Part shown: positions 1 to 6,247 of the stretch, piece by piece
Position numbering within the stretch: position 1 is the stretch's first letter
Layout: each line of letters starts with the position of its first letter
Assembly: GCA_902474645.1 (NCBI GenBank)
Contig: CABRWN010000071.1
Location: forward strand, 1 to 9,664
Length of the DNA: 9,664 nt
Source of the DNA: an uncultured Collinsella sp.
GTDB lineage: Bacteria; Actinomycetota; Coriobacteriia; Coriobacteriales; Coriobacteriaceae
Reading direction: 5' to 3'
The notes under the pieces: model-generated
The model's database searches: none
What the model was told of the DNA's origin: nothing
The model's input: only the letters and a program-made list of their open reading frames with translations
Made by a program: the position numbers and the translations under genes

Positions 1-37
1 AACCGCCACAAAGGTGCCTGTCCCCTTCGTGGCGGTT
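1..37 (-). terminator. Hairpin after the metallophosphoesterase gene, candidate terminator
   Basis: The arms AACCGCCAC (1-9) and GTGGCGGTT (29-37) pair perfectly. An inner AAGG/CCTT stem (11-14/24-27) closes a loop of about nine bases. The hairpin begins seven bases beyond the stop codon of the minus-strand phosphoesterase gene, which is where an intrinsic terminator would sit. Any U-tract on the minus strand would lie before position 1, outside the window, so termination cannot be confirmed. The inner sequence GGTGCCTGTCCCC resembles dispersed intergenic repeats I recall from other bacteria, so it could also be a REP-like element. Confidence 0.5.
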
Positions 38-43
38 TGCGAG

Positions 44-589
44 CTACAGTCCAAAGAAATTCAGGATCTGGTCTCGGCTTACGGGCTTGTAGTCGTTGGC
101 GTCGAGGCCCACATCGTAGCGGTAAATGGGGCGCTCGCGATCGCGGTTGCGCGCGTTGGCGCGGTCTCCCCTGCTGTGGATATGTCCGTGCAGCATGATG
201 GCACCGCGCGCCTTGCCATTCCAGCTGAGCATGGGGTAATGGCTCATCACCAGACGATGGCCCTTGGCATAGCCGGGAGCAATCTCCAGGTAATCGCGCA
301 CGTCTTCCCAAATTTGCGGGGCGTCTGGATCTTCCCAGTCGCCGTCATGGTTACCGCGGATGAGTGTCACATTCTTGCATTCGATACGCTCGCGCAGGCG
401 CACCGCCTCCGCCAGGGGCAAACGATAGGTAAAATCTCCCAAGACGTAGAGGCGGTCGTCCGCCGCCACGTGCTCATTAATGGCATCGATGACCCTGCGG
501 TTCATCTCCTCGACCGAACTAAACGGCCGATCCATATCGTGCAAGATATTCGTATCGCCCAGGTGCAGATCGGCGGTAAACCACATCAT
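44..589 (-). CDS. Calcineurin-like metallophosphoesterase, 181 aa
   Basis: A small single-domain metal-dependent phosphoesterase, probably cytoplasmic, since no signal peptide or membrane segment is seen. The calcineurin-like motifs occur in order: DLHLGD with D7 and H9, GDF with D52, GNHD with N80 and H81, SHYP with H117, and HGHIH with H134, H136 and H138. A DVGLDAN segment (159-165) closes the core. About 180 residues is normal for the small YfcE-like branch, whose members hydrolyse phosphodiesters or phosphomonoesters; the substrate cannot be read from sequence. The start is the first of two ATGs, with GAGGG about nine bases upstream. The gene lies 66 bp after the HIRAN gene on the same strand, and a TATACT box at 635-630 could give it its own promoter. 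Family assignment is secure, function is not. Confidence 0.9.
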   Translation of the reverse strand: MMWFTADLHLGDTNILHDMDRPFSSVEEMNRRVIDAINEHVAADDRLYVLGDFTYRLPLAEAVRLRERIECKNVTLIRGNHDGDWEDPDAPQIWEDVRDYLEIAPGYAKGHRLVMSHYPMLSWNGKARGAIMLHGHIHSRGDRANARNRDRERPIYRYDVGLDANDYKPVSRDQILNFFGL

Positions 590-655
590 CGTCTATGCCC
601 TCATTTCGCAACGCGTCAAACTCGTGCTAAGTATACAGACACAGCGATGCGGCGG

Positions 656-1180
656 TTAGCCAAAGAGCCCGCCGAACAGGCCGCGGCTGTGTTTGTCCTG
701 CTTTTTCGAAGCGTCACCCTGAGTTTTCTTGTCCCGCCGTTTCTTACGGTCCTGTTCCAGCTCATCGTCATCGAGCAGCATATCCCACTCAAACGGATCG
801 TCTGCCAGATCGAACAGGTCATCGTCATCAAACATGGCAGCCTCCCTTACCGATTGGCGGGCATCCACCACATAGAGGCCAACGCGCACCTGGTGCCACG
901 GGCTACGCTCGGGGGCAACCTGCTGCACGTGCGCCTCAAATACACCCTCGTGTCCGTAATACATCATCAAGGACAGCGGGCCAACCTCGTTTCCCGGAAC
1001 ATAGCCAAGCTTGGCGTTGCCGTAATAGATCGCAACCGCCTCGGGGTCATGGGGATTATCGCGCTCGGCACACAGCCTCAGCTTATCGCCAACCTTAAGA
1101 TCGCCCAGGACCAAGGCACCGTCGGAATACTGAAATCCTGCAATATGAAACGACAAAAGAACACGTGAAGGCTCGTACAT
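656..1180 (-). CDS. HIRAN-domain protein with acidic/basic tail, 174 aa
   Basis: Residues 11-73 match a HIRAN domain. They open with FHIAGFQY, then show the typical 'ERDNPHDPEAVAIY' stretch around 39-52 and GYVP at 59-62. HIRAN domains occur alone in bacteria and fused to SNF2 helicases in eukaryotes, where the HLTF copy binds DNA 3' ends; a role in DNA handling is inferred only from that. After the domain the protein turns highly acidic (about 117-141, DDDDLFDLADD), then lysine/arginine-rich (145-163), and ends in a doubled GLFG. This tail is probably disordered. The start is set by AGGAG five bases before the ATG at 1180; a reading frame open 11 codons further upstream lacks such a site. 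The gene follows the aldehyde dehydrogenase gene by 90 bp on the same strand. Confidence 0.8.
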   Translation of the reverse strand: MYEPSRVLLSFHIAGFQYSDGALVLGDLKVGDKLRLCAERDNPHDPEAVAIYYGNAKLGYVPGNEVGPLSLMMYYGHEGVFEAHVQQVAPERSPWHQVRVGLYVVDARQSVREAAMFDDDDLFDLADDPFEWDMLLDDDELEQDRKKRRDKKTQGDASKKQDKHSRGLFGGLFG

Positions 1181-1185
1181 GGCAG

Positions 1186-1190
1186 CTCCT
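1186..1190 (-). promoter_or_regulatory. Shine-Dalgarno that fixes the HIRAN gene start
   Basis: AGGAG lies five bases before the ATG at 1180-1178 on the minus strand. It favours this codon over the in-frame upstream start at 1213. A small GCCGG/CCGGC hairpin (1197-1211) lies just upstream. Confidence 0.75.
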
Positions 1191-1270
1191 CTAACGGCCG
1201 GATAAACCGGCACTTAACCTTACTGAGAAGTCTACGAGCCCGTGCGGACACAAATTTATCCTGTCTGATT

Positions 1271-2650
1271 TTAATGCACAAACATGCGCACGAACTTGTG
1301 CTTCCAGCTTGCGTAAGGAGCGTAGCGGAATGGCACGTCCAGCCACGTCGCCTTGTTCACGATGCTCTTCTTGTGGCTAAACGTATCGAAGCTCTCGTGG
1401 CCATGGTACTGCCCCATACCGCTCGCGCCCATGCCACCAAAGCCCATATGGCTCGTGGCCAAATGCATGATCGTGTCGTTGACGCAGCCGCCGCCAAAGG
1501 GCACGTAGCGCACAAAGCGTTGCTGAACTGCACGATCCTGGCTAAAGATATACAGGGCCAGCGGCGTCGGACGATCCGTAATAAACGCTTCGGCCTCGTC
1601 TAGGCTCTCAAACGTCAGCACCGGCAAGATGGGACCGAAGATCTCCTCCTGCATCACGGCGTCATCGGGGGCCACGCCGTCCAAAATCGTCGGCTCAATC
1701 ATGAGCGAAGCCTCGCGCGCGGCACCTCCAAGCACGACCTTATCGGGATCGATCAGCCCGCGCACGCGCGCAAAATGTTTGGCGTTGACGATATGCCCGT
1801 AATCCTCGTTATCGAGCGGATGCTCGCCAAACATGCGGCGGACCTCCTCCTTGATGAGGCCCAGCAGCTCATCGTGCACGCGCGCATCGACCAGCAGGTA
1901 GTCGGGCGCCACGCAGGTCTGCCCCACGTTGAGCCATTTACCAAAGGCGATGCGCCGTGCCGCGACCTTCAAGTTTGCCGTCGCATCCACGATGCAGGGA
2001 CTCTTTCCGCCCAGCTCAAGCGTCACGGGCGTAAGGTTTTTACTTGCGCGCTCCATAACGAGTTTGCCGACCGGAACGCTACCGGTAAAGAAGATCTTGT
2101 CCCAGCACTCATCGAGCAACGCTTCATTTTCGGCGCGACCGCCCTCGACAACCGTCACCAGGCACGGATCAAATGCCTCTTCACAGATTTGCCTGAGCAC
2201 CGCGCTCGATGCCGGAGCATAGGCGCTCGGCTTGATGACCACGGTATTGCCCGCGGCAAGGGCGCCAGCGAGCGGCTCGAGCGTCAGCAAAAACGGATAG
2301 TTCCACGGAGCCATGATGAGCGTGACGCCATAGGGCACGGCTTGCGTTTTGCACACGCTCACGGCGTTGGCGAGGTCACACGGACGCAGGCACGGACGAC
2401 TCCATCGAGCCACATGCGCAATCTGATGACGAATCTCGGAAAGTGACGTGCCGATCTCGCACATATAAGCCTCGTCATGCGACTTTCCCAAATCGGTCTT
2501 GAGCGCATGGGCAATATCGACCTCGTGCGCCCGCACCGTATCGCGTAAACTCACGAGCGCGCGACGTCGAGCGTCGACATCAAACGTAGCGTGCGTCGTA
2601 AAGTAGGTGCGCTGATCGCCGACGATGCGCGCAATTTCCTCGGTGTTCAT
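1271..2650 (-). CDS. NAD(P)-dependent aldehyde dehydrogenase (class 3-like), 459 aa
   Basis: Oxidises an aldehyde to a carboxylic acid with NAD(P)+. The catalytic set is complete: the oxyanion Asn is N117 in PWNYP, the cofactor-binding Lys is K140 in VVIKPS, FTGS is at 188-191, the general base is E212 in LELGGKSP, the nucleophile is C246 in GQTC, and EEIFGP is at 335-340. The length of about 460 residues and the C-terminal hydrophobic/basic stretch fit the class 3 (ALDH3/AlkH-like) group, which tends to act on medium- or long-chain and aromatic aldehydes; the true substrate is not visible. The gene starts eight bases after the alcohol dehydrogenase stop codon, so the two are almost certainly one transcript. 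Together they could run alcohol to aldehyde to acid, or detoxify aldehydes. Confidence 0.95.
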   Translation of the reverse strand: MNTEEIARIVGDQRTYFTTHATFDVDARRRALVSLRDTVRAHEVDIAHALKTDLGKSHDEAYMCEIGTSLSEIRHQIAHVARWSRPCLRPCDLANAVSVCKTQAVPYGVTLIMAPWNYPFLLTLEPLAGALAAGNTVVIKPSAYAPASSAVLRQICEEAFDPCLVTVVEGGRAENEALLDECWDKIFFTGSVPVGKLVMERASKNLTPVTLELGGKSPCIVDATANLKVAARRIAFGKWLNVGQTCVAPDYLLVDARVHDELLGLIKEEVRRMFGEHPLDNEDYGHIVNAKHFARVRGLIDPDKVVLGGAAREASLMIEPTILDGVAPDDAVMQEEIFGPILPVLTFESLDEAEAFITDRPTPLALYIFSQDRAVQQRFVRYVPFGGGCVNDTIMHLATSHMGFGGMGASGMGQYHGHESFDTFSHKKSIVNKATWLDVPFRYAPYASWKHKFVRMFVH

Positions 2651-2654
2651 GAAC

Positions 2655-2660
2655 CCTCCT
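2655..2660 (-). promoter_or_regulatory. Shine-Dalgarno overlapping the upstream stop codon
   Basis: A full AGGAGG lies four bases before the aldehyde dehydrogenase ATG. It overlaps the TAG stop (2661-2659) of the alcohol dehydrogenase gene. This layout suggests translational coupling of the two enzymes. Confidence 0.85.
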
Positions 2661-3879
2661 AGTTCTCGTCCTCAAACATATCACCTGCAACAACTTCGTA
2701 CATATGCTCGAGCTCCAGGCGGTCCATTAAAAGAGGAACGGGGTACAGGGGATTGGCCTCGGCATCGGCATGGGCCGCCATTTGCGGAATATCGGAGCGG
2801 TGAATGCCCAAGACATATTTGGGGATTCCCAGGGCCTCGTTCATGCGGTCGACCCAATCGATAAAGGCCTCGGCCGCAAGACTGTCCTGCGCGGTAGCCG
2901 GCGCGATACCGGCCATGCGGGCAAGATCGGCGAGCTTAGGAGCAGCAGTTTCGCCACAGGCGCGAAGCATATGCGGCAGGATGATGGCGTTGGCCAAGCC
3001 GTGCGGAATCCCGTAACGCCCGCCCAAGCTGTGTGCGATGGCATGAACGTATCCAACATAAGAGCGCGTAAAGGCAACACCCGCCTTATACGCCGCCGAA
3101 AGCATATTGCGGCGCGCACGCATGTTGTCGCCATGCTCATAGGCCTCCAGCAAATTGTCATGGATGAGCTGCACCGCCTGTCGTGCCATCTTGCGCGTAT
3201 AGGGCGTGGTGCTTCGCCCAATAAACGCCTCGACGGCATGCGTCAAGGCGTCCATGCCCGTCTGCCCCGTAATGGAGACGGGCAACCCGCGCGTAAACTC
3301 GGGGTCGTGAACCGCAAAACGCGGGATGAGCACAAAATCGTTAATGGGGTATTTATAGTGCGTCTCGTTATCGGTGATAACCGCCGCGAGCGTGACTTCG
3401 CTTCCCGTGCCGGCGGTAGTGGGAACCGCAATAAGCAGCGGCAGGAGACGGTGGACACGCAATAGGCCACGCATCTTGTTGATGGGCTTGTTTGGCTGCG
3501 CAATGCGCGCCCCCACACCCTTGGCGCAGTCCATGGCTGATCCTCCACCAAAGCCGATAATGGCCCGGCAGTCGTTCTCGCGATACAGCGCCGCCGCTTC
3601 CTCCACATTCGAGACCGTGGGGTTCGCACGCGTTTCGGCATAGACCGTAACGCCAATCCCCTGAGCCGTAAGCGCACGCTCGAGTGATGCCGTGAGCCCC
3701 AAACGTGCAATACCAGGGTCTGTCACGATAAGGACCTTCTGGATCGAGCGCTTTTGAAGCACCGCGGGCACATCCTCGGCATGCTCCAAAATGCGCGGCT
3801 CGGTATAGGGCAGGATCGGCAATGCAATGCGAAAAACCGTCTGATATGTTCGGCACCAGGCACGACGGGCTAGATGCAT
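2659..3879 (-). CDS. Iron-containing (type III) alcohol dehydrogenase, 406 aa
   Basis: Interconverts an alcohol and an aldehyde or ketone with NAD(P)H. The nucleotide-binding GGGSAMDCAKG is at 111-121, and the family motif PTTAGTGSE is at 153-161. The metal ligands expected from FucO-type enzymes are all present: D210 and H214 in GMDALTHAVEAF, H279 in the 'VHAIAHSLGG' stretch, and H293 in IPHG. H283 corresponds to the catalytic-site histidine. About 400 residues is normal for the family. The start was placed at the ATG at 3879 because AAGGAG precedes it by eight bases; an in-frame start 19 codons upstream (3936) has only a weak site. It is the first gene of a minus-strand unit and is translationally adjacent to an aldehyde dehydrogenase. 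The substrate could be ethanol, a diol or a longer alcohol. Confidence 0.93.
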   Translation of the reverse strand: MHLARRAWCRTYQTVFRIALPILPYTEPRILEHAEDVPAVLQKRSIQKVLIVTDPGIARLGLTASLERALTAQGIGVTVYAETRANPTVSNVEEAAALYRENDCRAIIGFGGGSAMDCAKGVGARIAQPNKPINKMRGLLRVHRLLPLLIAVPTTAGTGSEVTLAAVITDNETHYKYPINDFVLIPRFAVHDPEFTRGLPVSITGQTGMDALTHAVEAFIGRSTTPYTRKMARQAVQLIHDNLLEAYEHGDNMRARRNMLSAAYKAGVAFTRSYVGYVHAIAHSLGGRYGIPHGLANAIILPHMLRACGETAAPKLADLARMAGIAPATAQDSLAAEAFIDWVDRMNEALGIPKYVLGIHRSDIPQMAAHADAEANPLYPVPLLMDRLELEHMYEVVAGDMFEDEN

Positions 3880-3887
3880 AAAGGAAA

Positions 3888-3893
3888 CTCCTT
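3888..3893 (-). promoter_or_regulatory. Shine-Dalgarno of the alcohol dehydrogenase gene
   Basis: AAGGAG lies eight bases before the ATG at 3879. It supports this start over the in-frame upstream candidate at 3936. Confidence 0.75.
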
Positions 3894-3897
3894 CATT

Positions 3898-3913
3898 TGT
3901 TGATAGGTCAACA
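3898..3913. promoter_or_regulatory. Perfect inverted repeat next to the adh ribosome-binding site, candidate operator
   Basis: TGTTGA and TCAACA flank a four-base centre (TAGG), giving a 16-bp dyad. It lies between the predicted promoter and the Shine-Dalgarno of the alcohol dehydrogenase gene, where a repressor could block transcription. As RNA it could also form a short hairpin just ahead of the ribosome-binding site. No cognate regulator is encoded next to it. Confidence 0.45.
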
Positions 3914-3943
3914 TTTGCTCGCCCGATTGTACTCATCGGCGTC

Positions 3944-3976
3944 CGTATATGACTTGCAAACCGTTAATCAATTAAC
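3944..3976 (-). promoter_or_regulatory. Putative adh promoter with palindrome over its -35 box
   Basis: On the minus strand TTGATT (3971-3966) and TATACG (3949-3944) are 16 bp apart and could serve as -35 and -10. The -35 box lies inside the 14-bp palindrome GTTAATCAATTAAC (3963-3976). That overlap is typical of an operator. The -10 match is imperfect and the assignment is tentative. Confidence 0.4.
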
Positions 3977-4024
3977 ATCTTCACATGCTTAAAATTGTTT
4001 TATTAAAAATCATTCCTAATAGGC

Positions 4025-4052
4025 TTCACATTTGGTTGCATTTATGGATAAT
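4025..4052 (+). promoter_or_regulatory. Putative sigma-70-type promoter of the rubrerythrin gene
   Basis: TTCACA (4025-4030) and GATAAT (4047-4052) each match the consensus at five of six positions and are 16 bp apart. They sit in an AT-rich stretch between two GC-rich genes. Transcription from here would give a leader of about 75 nt before the rubrerythrin ATG. Confidence 0.6.
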
Positions 4053-4116
4053 AGAACTCGTCAAGACGCACGTCCGGAGAGGGCCCTTACGGGACCGGGC
4101 GAGCGCACAATCGCCA

Positions 4117-4133
4117 TCGATCGAAAGGATCGA
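4117..4133 (+). promoter_or_regulatory. Short hairpin enclosing the rubrerythrin Shine-Dalgarno
   Basis: TCGATC (4117-4122) pairs with GATCGA (4128-4133) around the loop GAAAG. The likely Shine-Dalgarno AAAGGA (4124-4129) is partly in the loop and partly in the 3' arm. Pairing could lower ribosome access. It may equally be a chance feature of a short GC-moderate leader. Confidence 0.4.
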
Positions 4134-4136
4134 ATC

Positions 4137-4697
4137 ATGAAGTTTGTTTGCCCCGTTTGCGGTTATGTGGAAGAGTTCGACGGCGACCAGCTGCCCGAGG
4201 ACTTCAAGTGCCCCCAGTGCGGCGTTCCCGGTTCTCGTTTCCTGAAGCAGGAGGAGGGCCAGCTCGAGTGGGCTGCCGAGCACGTCGTGGGCGTCGCCAA
4301 GATGGAGGGCGTCTCCGAGGACATCGTTGCCGACCTGCGCGCCAACTTTGAGGGCGAGTGCTCCGAGGTCGGTATGTACCTGGCCATGGCTCGCGTCGCT
4401 CATCGCGAGGGTTACCCCGAGATCGGCCTGTACTGGGAGAAGGCTGCCCACGAGGAGGCCGAGCACGCCGCCAAGTTCGCCGAGCTGCTGGGCGAGGTCG
4501 TGACCGACTCCACCAAGAAGAACCTCGAGATGCGCGTTGAGGCCGAGAACGGCGCAACCGCCGGCAAGACCGATCTTGCCAAGCGCGCCAAGGCCGCTGG
4601 CCTTGATGCCATTCACGACACCGTGCACGAGATGGCTCGCGACGAGGCCCGCCACGGCAAGGCTTTCGCCGGCCTGCTCAAGCGCTACTTTGGCTAA
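4137..4697 (+). CDS. Reverse rubrerythrin (rubredoxin-ferritin-like NADH peroxidase type), 186 aa
   Basis: Reduces hydrogen peroxide in the cytoplasm of anaerobes using electrons from NADH through a partner oxidoreductase. The rubredoxin-type iron site is at the N-terminus (C5, C8 in CPVCG; C25, C28 in CPQCG), the reverse of classical rubrerythrin, where it is C-terminal. The ferritin-like domain follows from about residue 45. Its expected di-iron ligands are E74 in GEC, the ExxH pair E107/H110, a glutamate near E136, and the second ExxH pair E170/H173. The start is the ATG at 4137, because the CPVCG motif follows directly and AAAGGA lies seven bases upstream; an in-frame TTG at 4032 would add 35 unlikely residues. 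Codon use is strongly GC-biased and regular, suggesting high expression. It is a single-gene transcript with its own promoter and terminator. Confidence 0.92.
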   Translation: MKFVCPVCGYVEEFDGDQLPEDFKCPQCGVPGSRFLKQEEGQLEWAAEHVVGVAKMEGVSEDIVADLRANFEGECSEVGMYLAMARVAHREGYPEIGLYWEKAAHEEAEHAAKFAELLGEVVTDSTKKNLEMRVEAENGATAGKTDLAKRAKAAGLDAIHDTVHEMARDEARHGKAFAGLLKRYFG

Positions 4698-4730
4698 GCC
4701 GACTGCCTGAGAGACATTCTCTAGCTTTAT

Positions 4731-4761
4731 AAGGCCCGGACCGCATGGTTCGGGCCTTTTT
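4731..4761 (+). terminator. Strong intrinsic terminator after rubrerythrin
   Basis: AAGGCCCGGACC (4731-4742) pairs with GGTTCGGGCCTT (4747-4758) across a GCAT loop. All 12 positions pair, one of them as G-T. A T-run (4757-4761) ends the structure. A five-pair AGAGA/TCTCT hairpin (4710-4722) precedes it. Confidence 0.93.
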
Positions 4762-4827
4762 CGTGCCTCACAAACTTGTTAACTCCCTGAAATAGGACCG
4801 CCTTCGGCATAGGTTTCTCGTCAAAAA

Positions 4828-4950
4828 CTAAGTGAGTAGACTTTTTGGAACTTGCCGAGCACGCCATCCATATTGCTTTATAAAGCCGCAGGTAAATGAC
4901 TTGTTGCAAAACGGCCTGGTCGCCAAAGTGTCAAAAGTCTACTCACTTAG
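4828..4950 (-). repeat. 123-bp structured repeat, copy 1
   Basis: The arms at 4828-4845 and 4933-4950 are an 18-bp perfect inverted repeat (CTAAGTGAGTAGACTTTT and its complement). The whole unit aligns without gaps to 6248-6370 in the same orientation, with 94 of 123 identical positions by hand count. An inner stem (4856-4864/4914-4922) pairs at seven of nine positions. Two further short hairpins lie inside, one of them containing the palindrome GCTTTATAAAGC (4875-4886). Read on either strand, each end carries TAA, TGA and TAG in three frames. Copy 1 supplies the stop codon of the PD-(D/E)XK gene at 4939. Both ends carry TA, as in Tc1/mariner-type miniature elements. A TTTTT run follows the far arm on the minus strand, so it may also terminate transcription. 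Confidence 0.85.
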
Positions 4951-6066
4951 AACCGCGGCCGTCCACGATCGAGCTGTTTTGTGTCTAACGGGCATCTTTC
5001 CGTCGATTACTCCCAATTTTGTCCAGTCAACGAATAGTTCAGACCTGAGTAATGTCTCAGCCCTTTGCTCATCTGAGCTTTTATCACGATATTCAGCATC
5101 GAGCATCCTGCATACGGCCTTAACGATCGCGCGGAATCTATCCTCATCGGATATCTGTCTGTGTGTCAGGAGAAGTACATCGTAGCCCATGGCTTGAAGG
5201 GCTGTCATGCGGTCAGCGTCACGCAAGCCATCCCCTGCGCGTCCGTGCGAGGCCTTTCCCTGACATTCAATGGCCACCTGTCGCCTACCGTCCGGCGAAG
5301 AAAGAAGTAGGTCGATATATACACGGGACTTTCCCACAATCGCTCGAGCACTTGTGCTTAACGTCACTTCGACATTGAGCTCTATGCCGCAAAACCCTTC
5401 GCCTCCCAGGGCTCGCGGCAGTCCAAGCAACAAATACGCCTCGACCTCAAAAGGCGACGCGGCACCCAATGGAACGAGTTGCGATACCGCCATAAATCTA
5501 TTGCCGTAACGCATCCCGCAAACATCTGAACAAAAACGGTCAAGGTCTCCGCCCAAAACCAAAGCGTCTCGACGCCATAAATTTGAGGCGGTGCCGTCCT
5601 CGGATGGGCAGCGCACCCAACCGAAAGTTGTCGAAATCGCGCCCGAATCAATTGCACGCGAAAGCTCCGCCTCAAGTGCCGCCGGCAGGGCACACACCGC
5701 AAACAAGCCACACATCTCCGCCAATACCAAAAGAAGCTGAAGATCCGTCAGATGCCGCGACATGATGAATGCCGTCAGTAGAGGAGACGTAATCAAAAAC
5801 CCATGCTCCGTTTCCAGCACGGATTCCCTGGGGTGCTCGCCCAAGAACAGCCGCTGCCTAATGCTGGCAGGACAAGTCCGTTTGTTTCTCGTCCGAACCA
5901 ATGTATGCAACGGAAAGCCGAGCACAACCGCAGCCGTCGGGTTACGGGCGAGGTCATATCGCTGCCGGTCTTCTTCCGGCCGTGGAAGCGGCGGACACAA
6001 AGCGCGTACCTGAGGGGGCAAACGCCAGTACCTAAAAGCCGATATGTCACAAAGTAGATCCTTCAT
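4939..6066 (-). CDS. Putative PD-(D/E)XK (DUF559-like) nuclease-fold protein, 375 aa
   Basis: I do not know a function for this protein. Numbering from the GTG at 6072, the N-terminal signature is LLCDISAFRYWRLPPQ (6-21). A middle segment follows with HGFLITSPLLTAF (90-102), and the C-terminal domain runs from about 205. That domain has SPFE (206-209), YIDLLL with D254, VAIECQGK with E269 and K273, H276, and a DADRMTALQAMGYDVLLLT-like stretch (285-303). This order resembles actinobacterial proteins that join an AbiEi-like N-terminus to a DUF559 (Vsr-like) nuclease domain, so DNA cleavage is possible but inferred; E-C-Q-G-K departs from the usual E-x-D-G. The ATG at 6066 was chosen; a GTG lies two codons upstream, and neither has a clear Shine-Dalgarno. 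The stop codon lies in repeat copy 1. Its base composition looks less GC-rich than that of its neighbours, suggesting acquisition. Confidence 0.75.
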   Translation of the reverse strand: MKDLLCDISAFRYWRLPPQVRALCPPLPRPEEDRQRYDLARNPTAAVVLGFPLHTLVRTRNKRTCPASIRQRLFLGEHPRESVLETEHGFLITSPLLTAFIMSRHLTDLQLLLVLAEMCGLFAVCALPAALEAELSRAIDSGAISTTFGWVRCPSEDGTASNLWRRDALVLGGDLDRFCSDVCGMRYGNRFMAVSQLVPLGAASPFEVEAYLLLGLPRALGGEGFCGIELNVEVTLSTSARAIVGKSRVYIDLLLSSPDGRRQVAIECQGKASHGRAGDGLRDADRMTALQAMGYDVLLLTHRQISDEDRFRAIVKAVCRMLDAEYRDKSSDEQRAETLLRSELFVDWTKLGVIDGKMPVRHKTARSWTAAVLSE

Positions 6067-6150
6067 AGGCACAGGAAAACACGGATTTCAACCCAATCAG
6101 ACACGCATTGGCGCGAACGCACCAAAAATGGCGCCGAACGGACTGCTAAG

Positions 6151-6214
6151 TTTTCAACAGTCCTCCCCAACTGGCCAAAAGCTTGCCGAGAGCTGGACGA
6201 AGACCTGTTGAAAA
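6151..6214. repeat. Hairpin-forming inverted repeat upstream of the PD-(D/E)XK gene
   Basis: TTTTCAACAG (6151-6160) and CTGTTGAAAA (6205-6214) are perfect 10-bp arms enclosing 44 bases. The inner sequence can form extra short stems, such as CTC/GAG (6163-6165/6190-6192). On the plus strand seven Ts follow at 6220-6226, so it could act as a terminator for plus-strand transcription. It lies in the 6073-6247 gap, which otherwise holds only a near-duplicated GGCGC(C)GAACG (6110-6119, 6130-6140). It shares the nonamer CTTGCCGAG with repeat copy 1. Confidence 0.6.
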
Positions 6215-6247
6215 CCCCATTTTTTTCTCATGCGGAAGCTTTGCGCG

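Noticed and set aside
14..1168. 384-codon open frame on the plus strand
   Set aside because: It is antisense to the phosphoesterase and HIRAN genes, which have clear family motifs and ribosome-binding sites. GC-rich codon bias on the true strand explains the open antisense frame.
1223..1238. Third, degenerate copy of the 123-bp repeat arm (AAGTCTAC)
   Set aside because: Only eight bases match, no second arm is nearby, and a match of that length is expected by chance in 9.6 kb.
4032..4136. N-terminal extension of rubrerythrin from a TTG start
   Set aside because: It lacks a Shine-Dalgarno, overlaps the predicted promoter, and adds residues before a rubredoxin domain that normally begins at the N-terminus.
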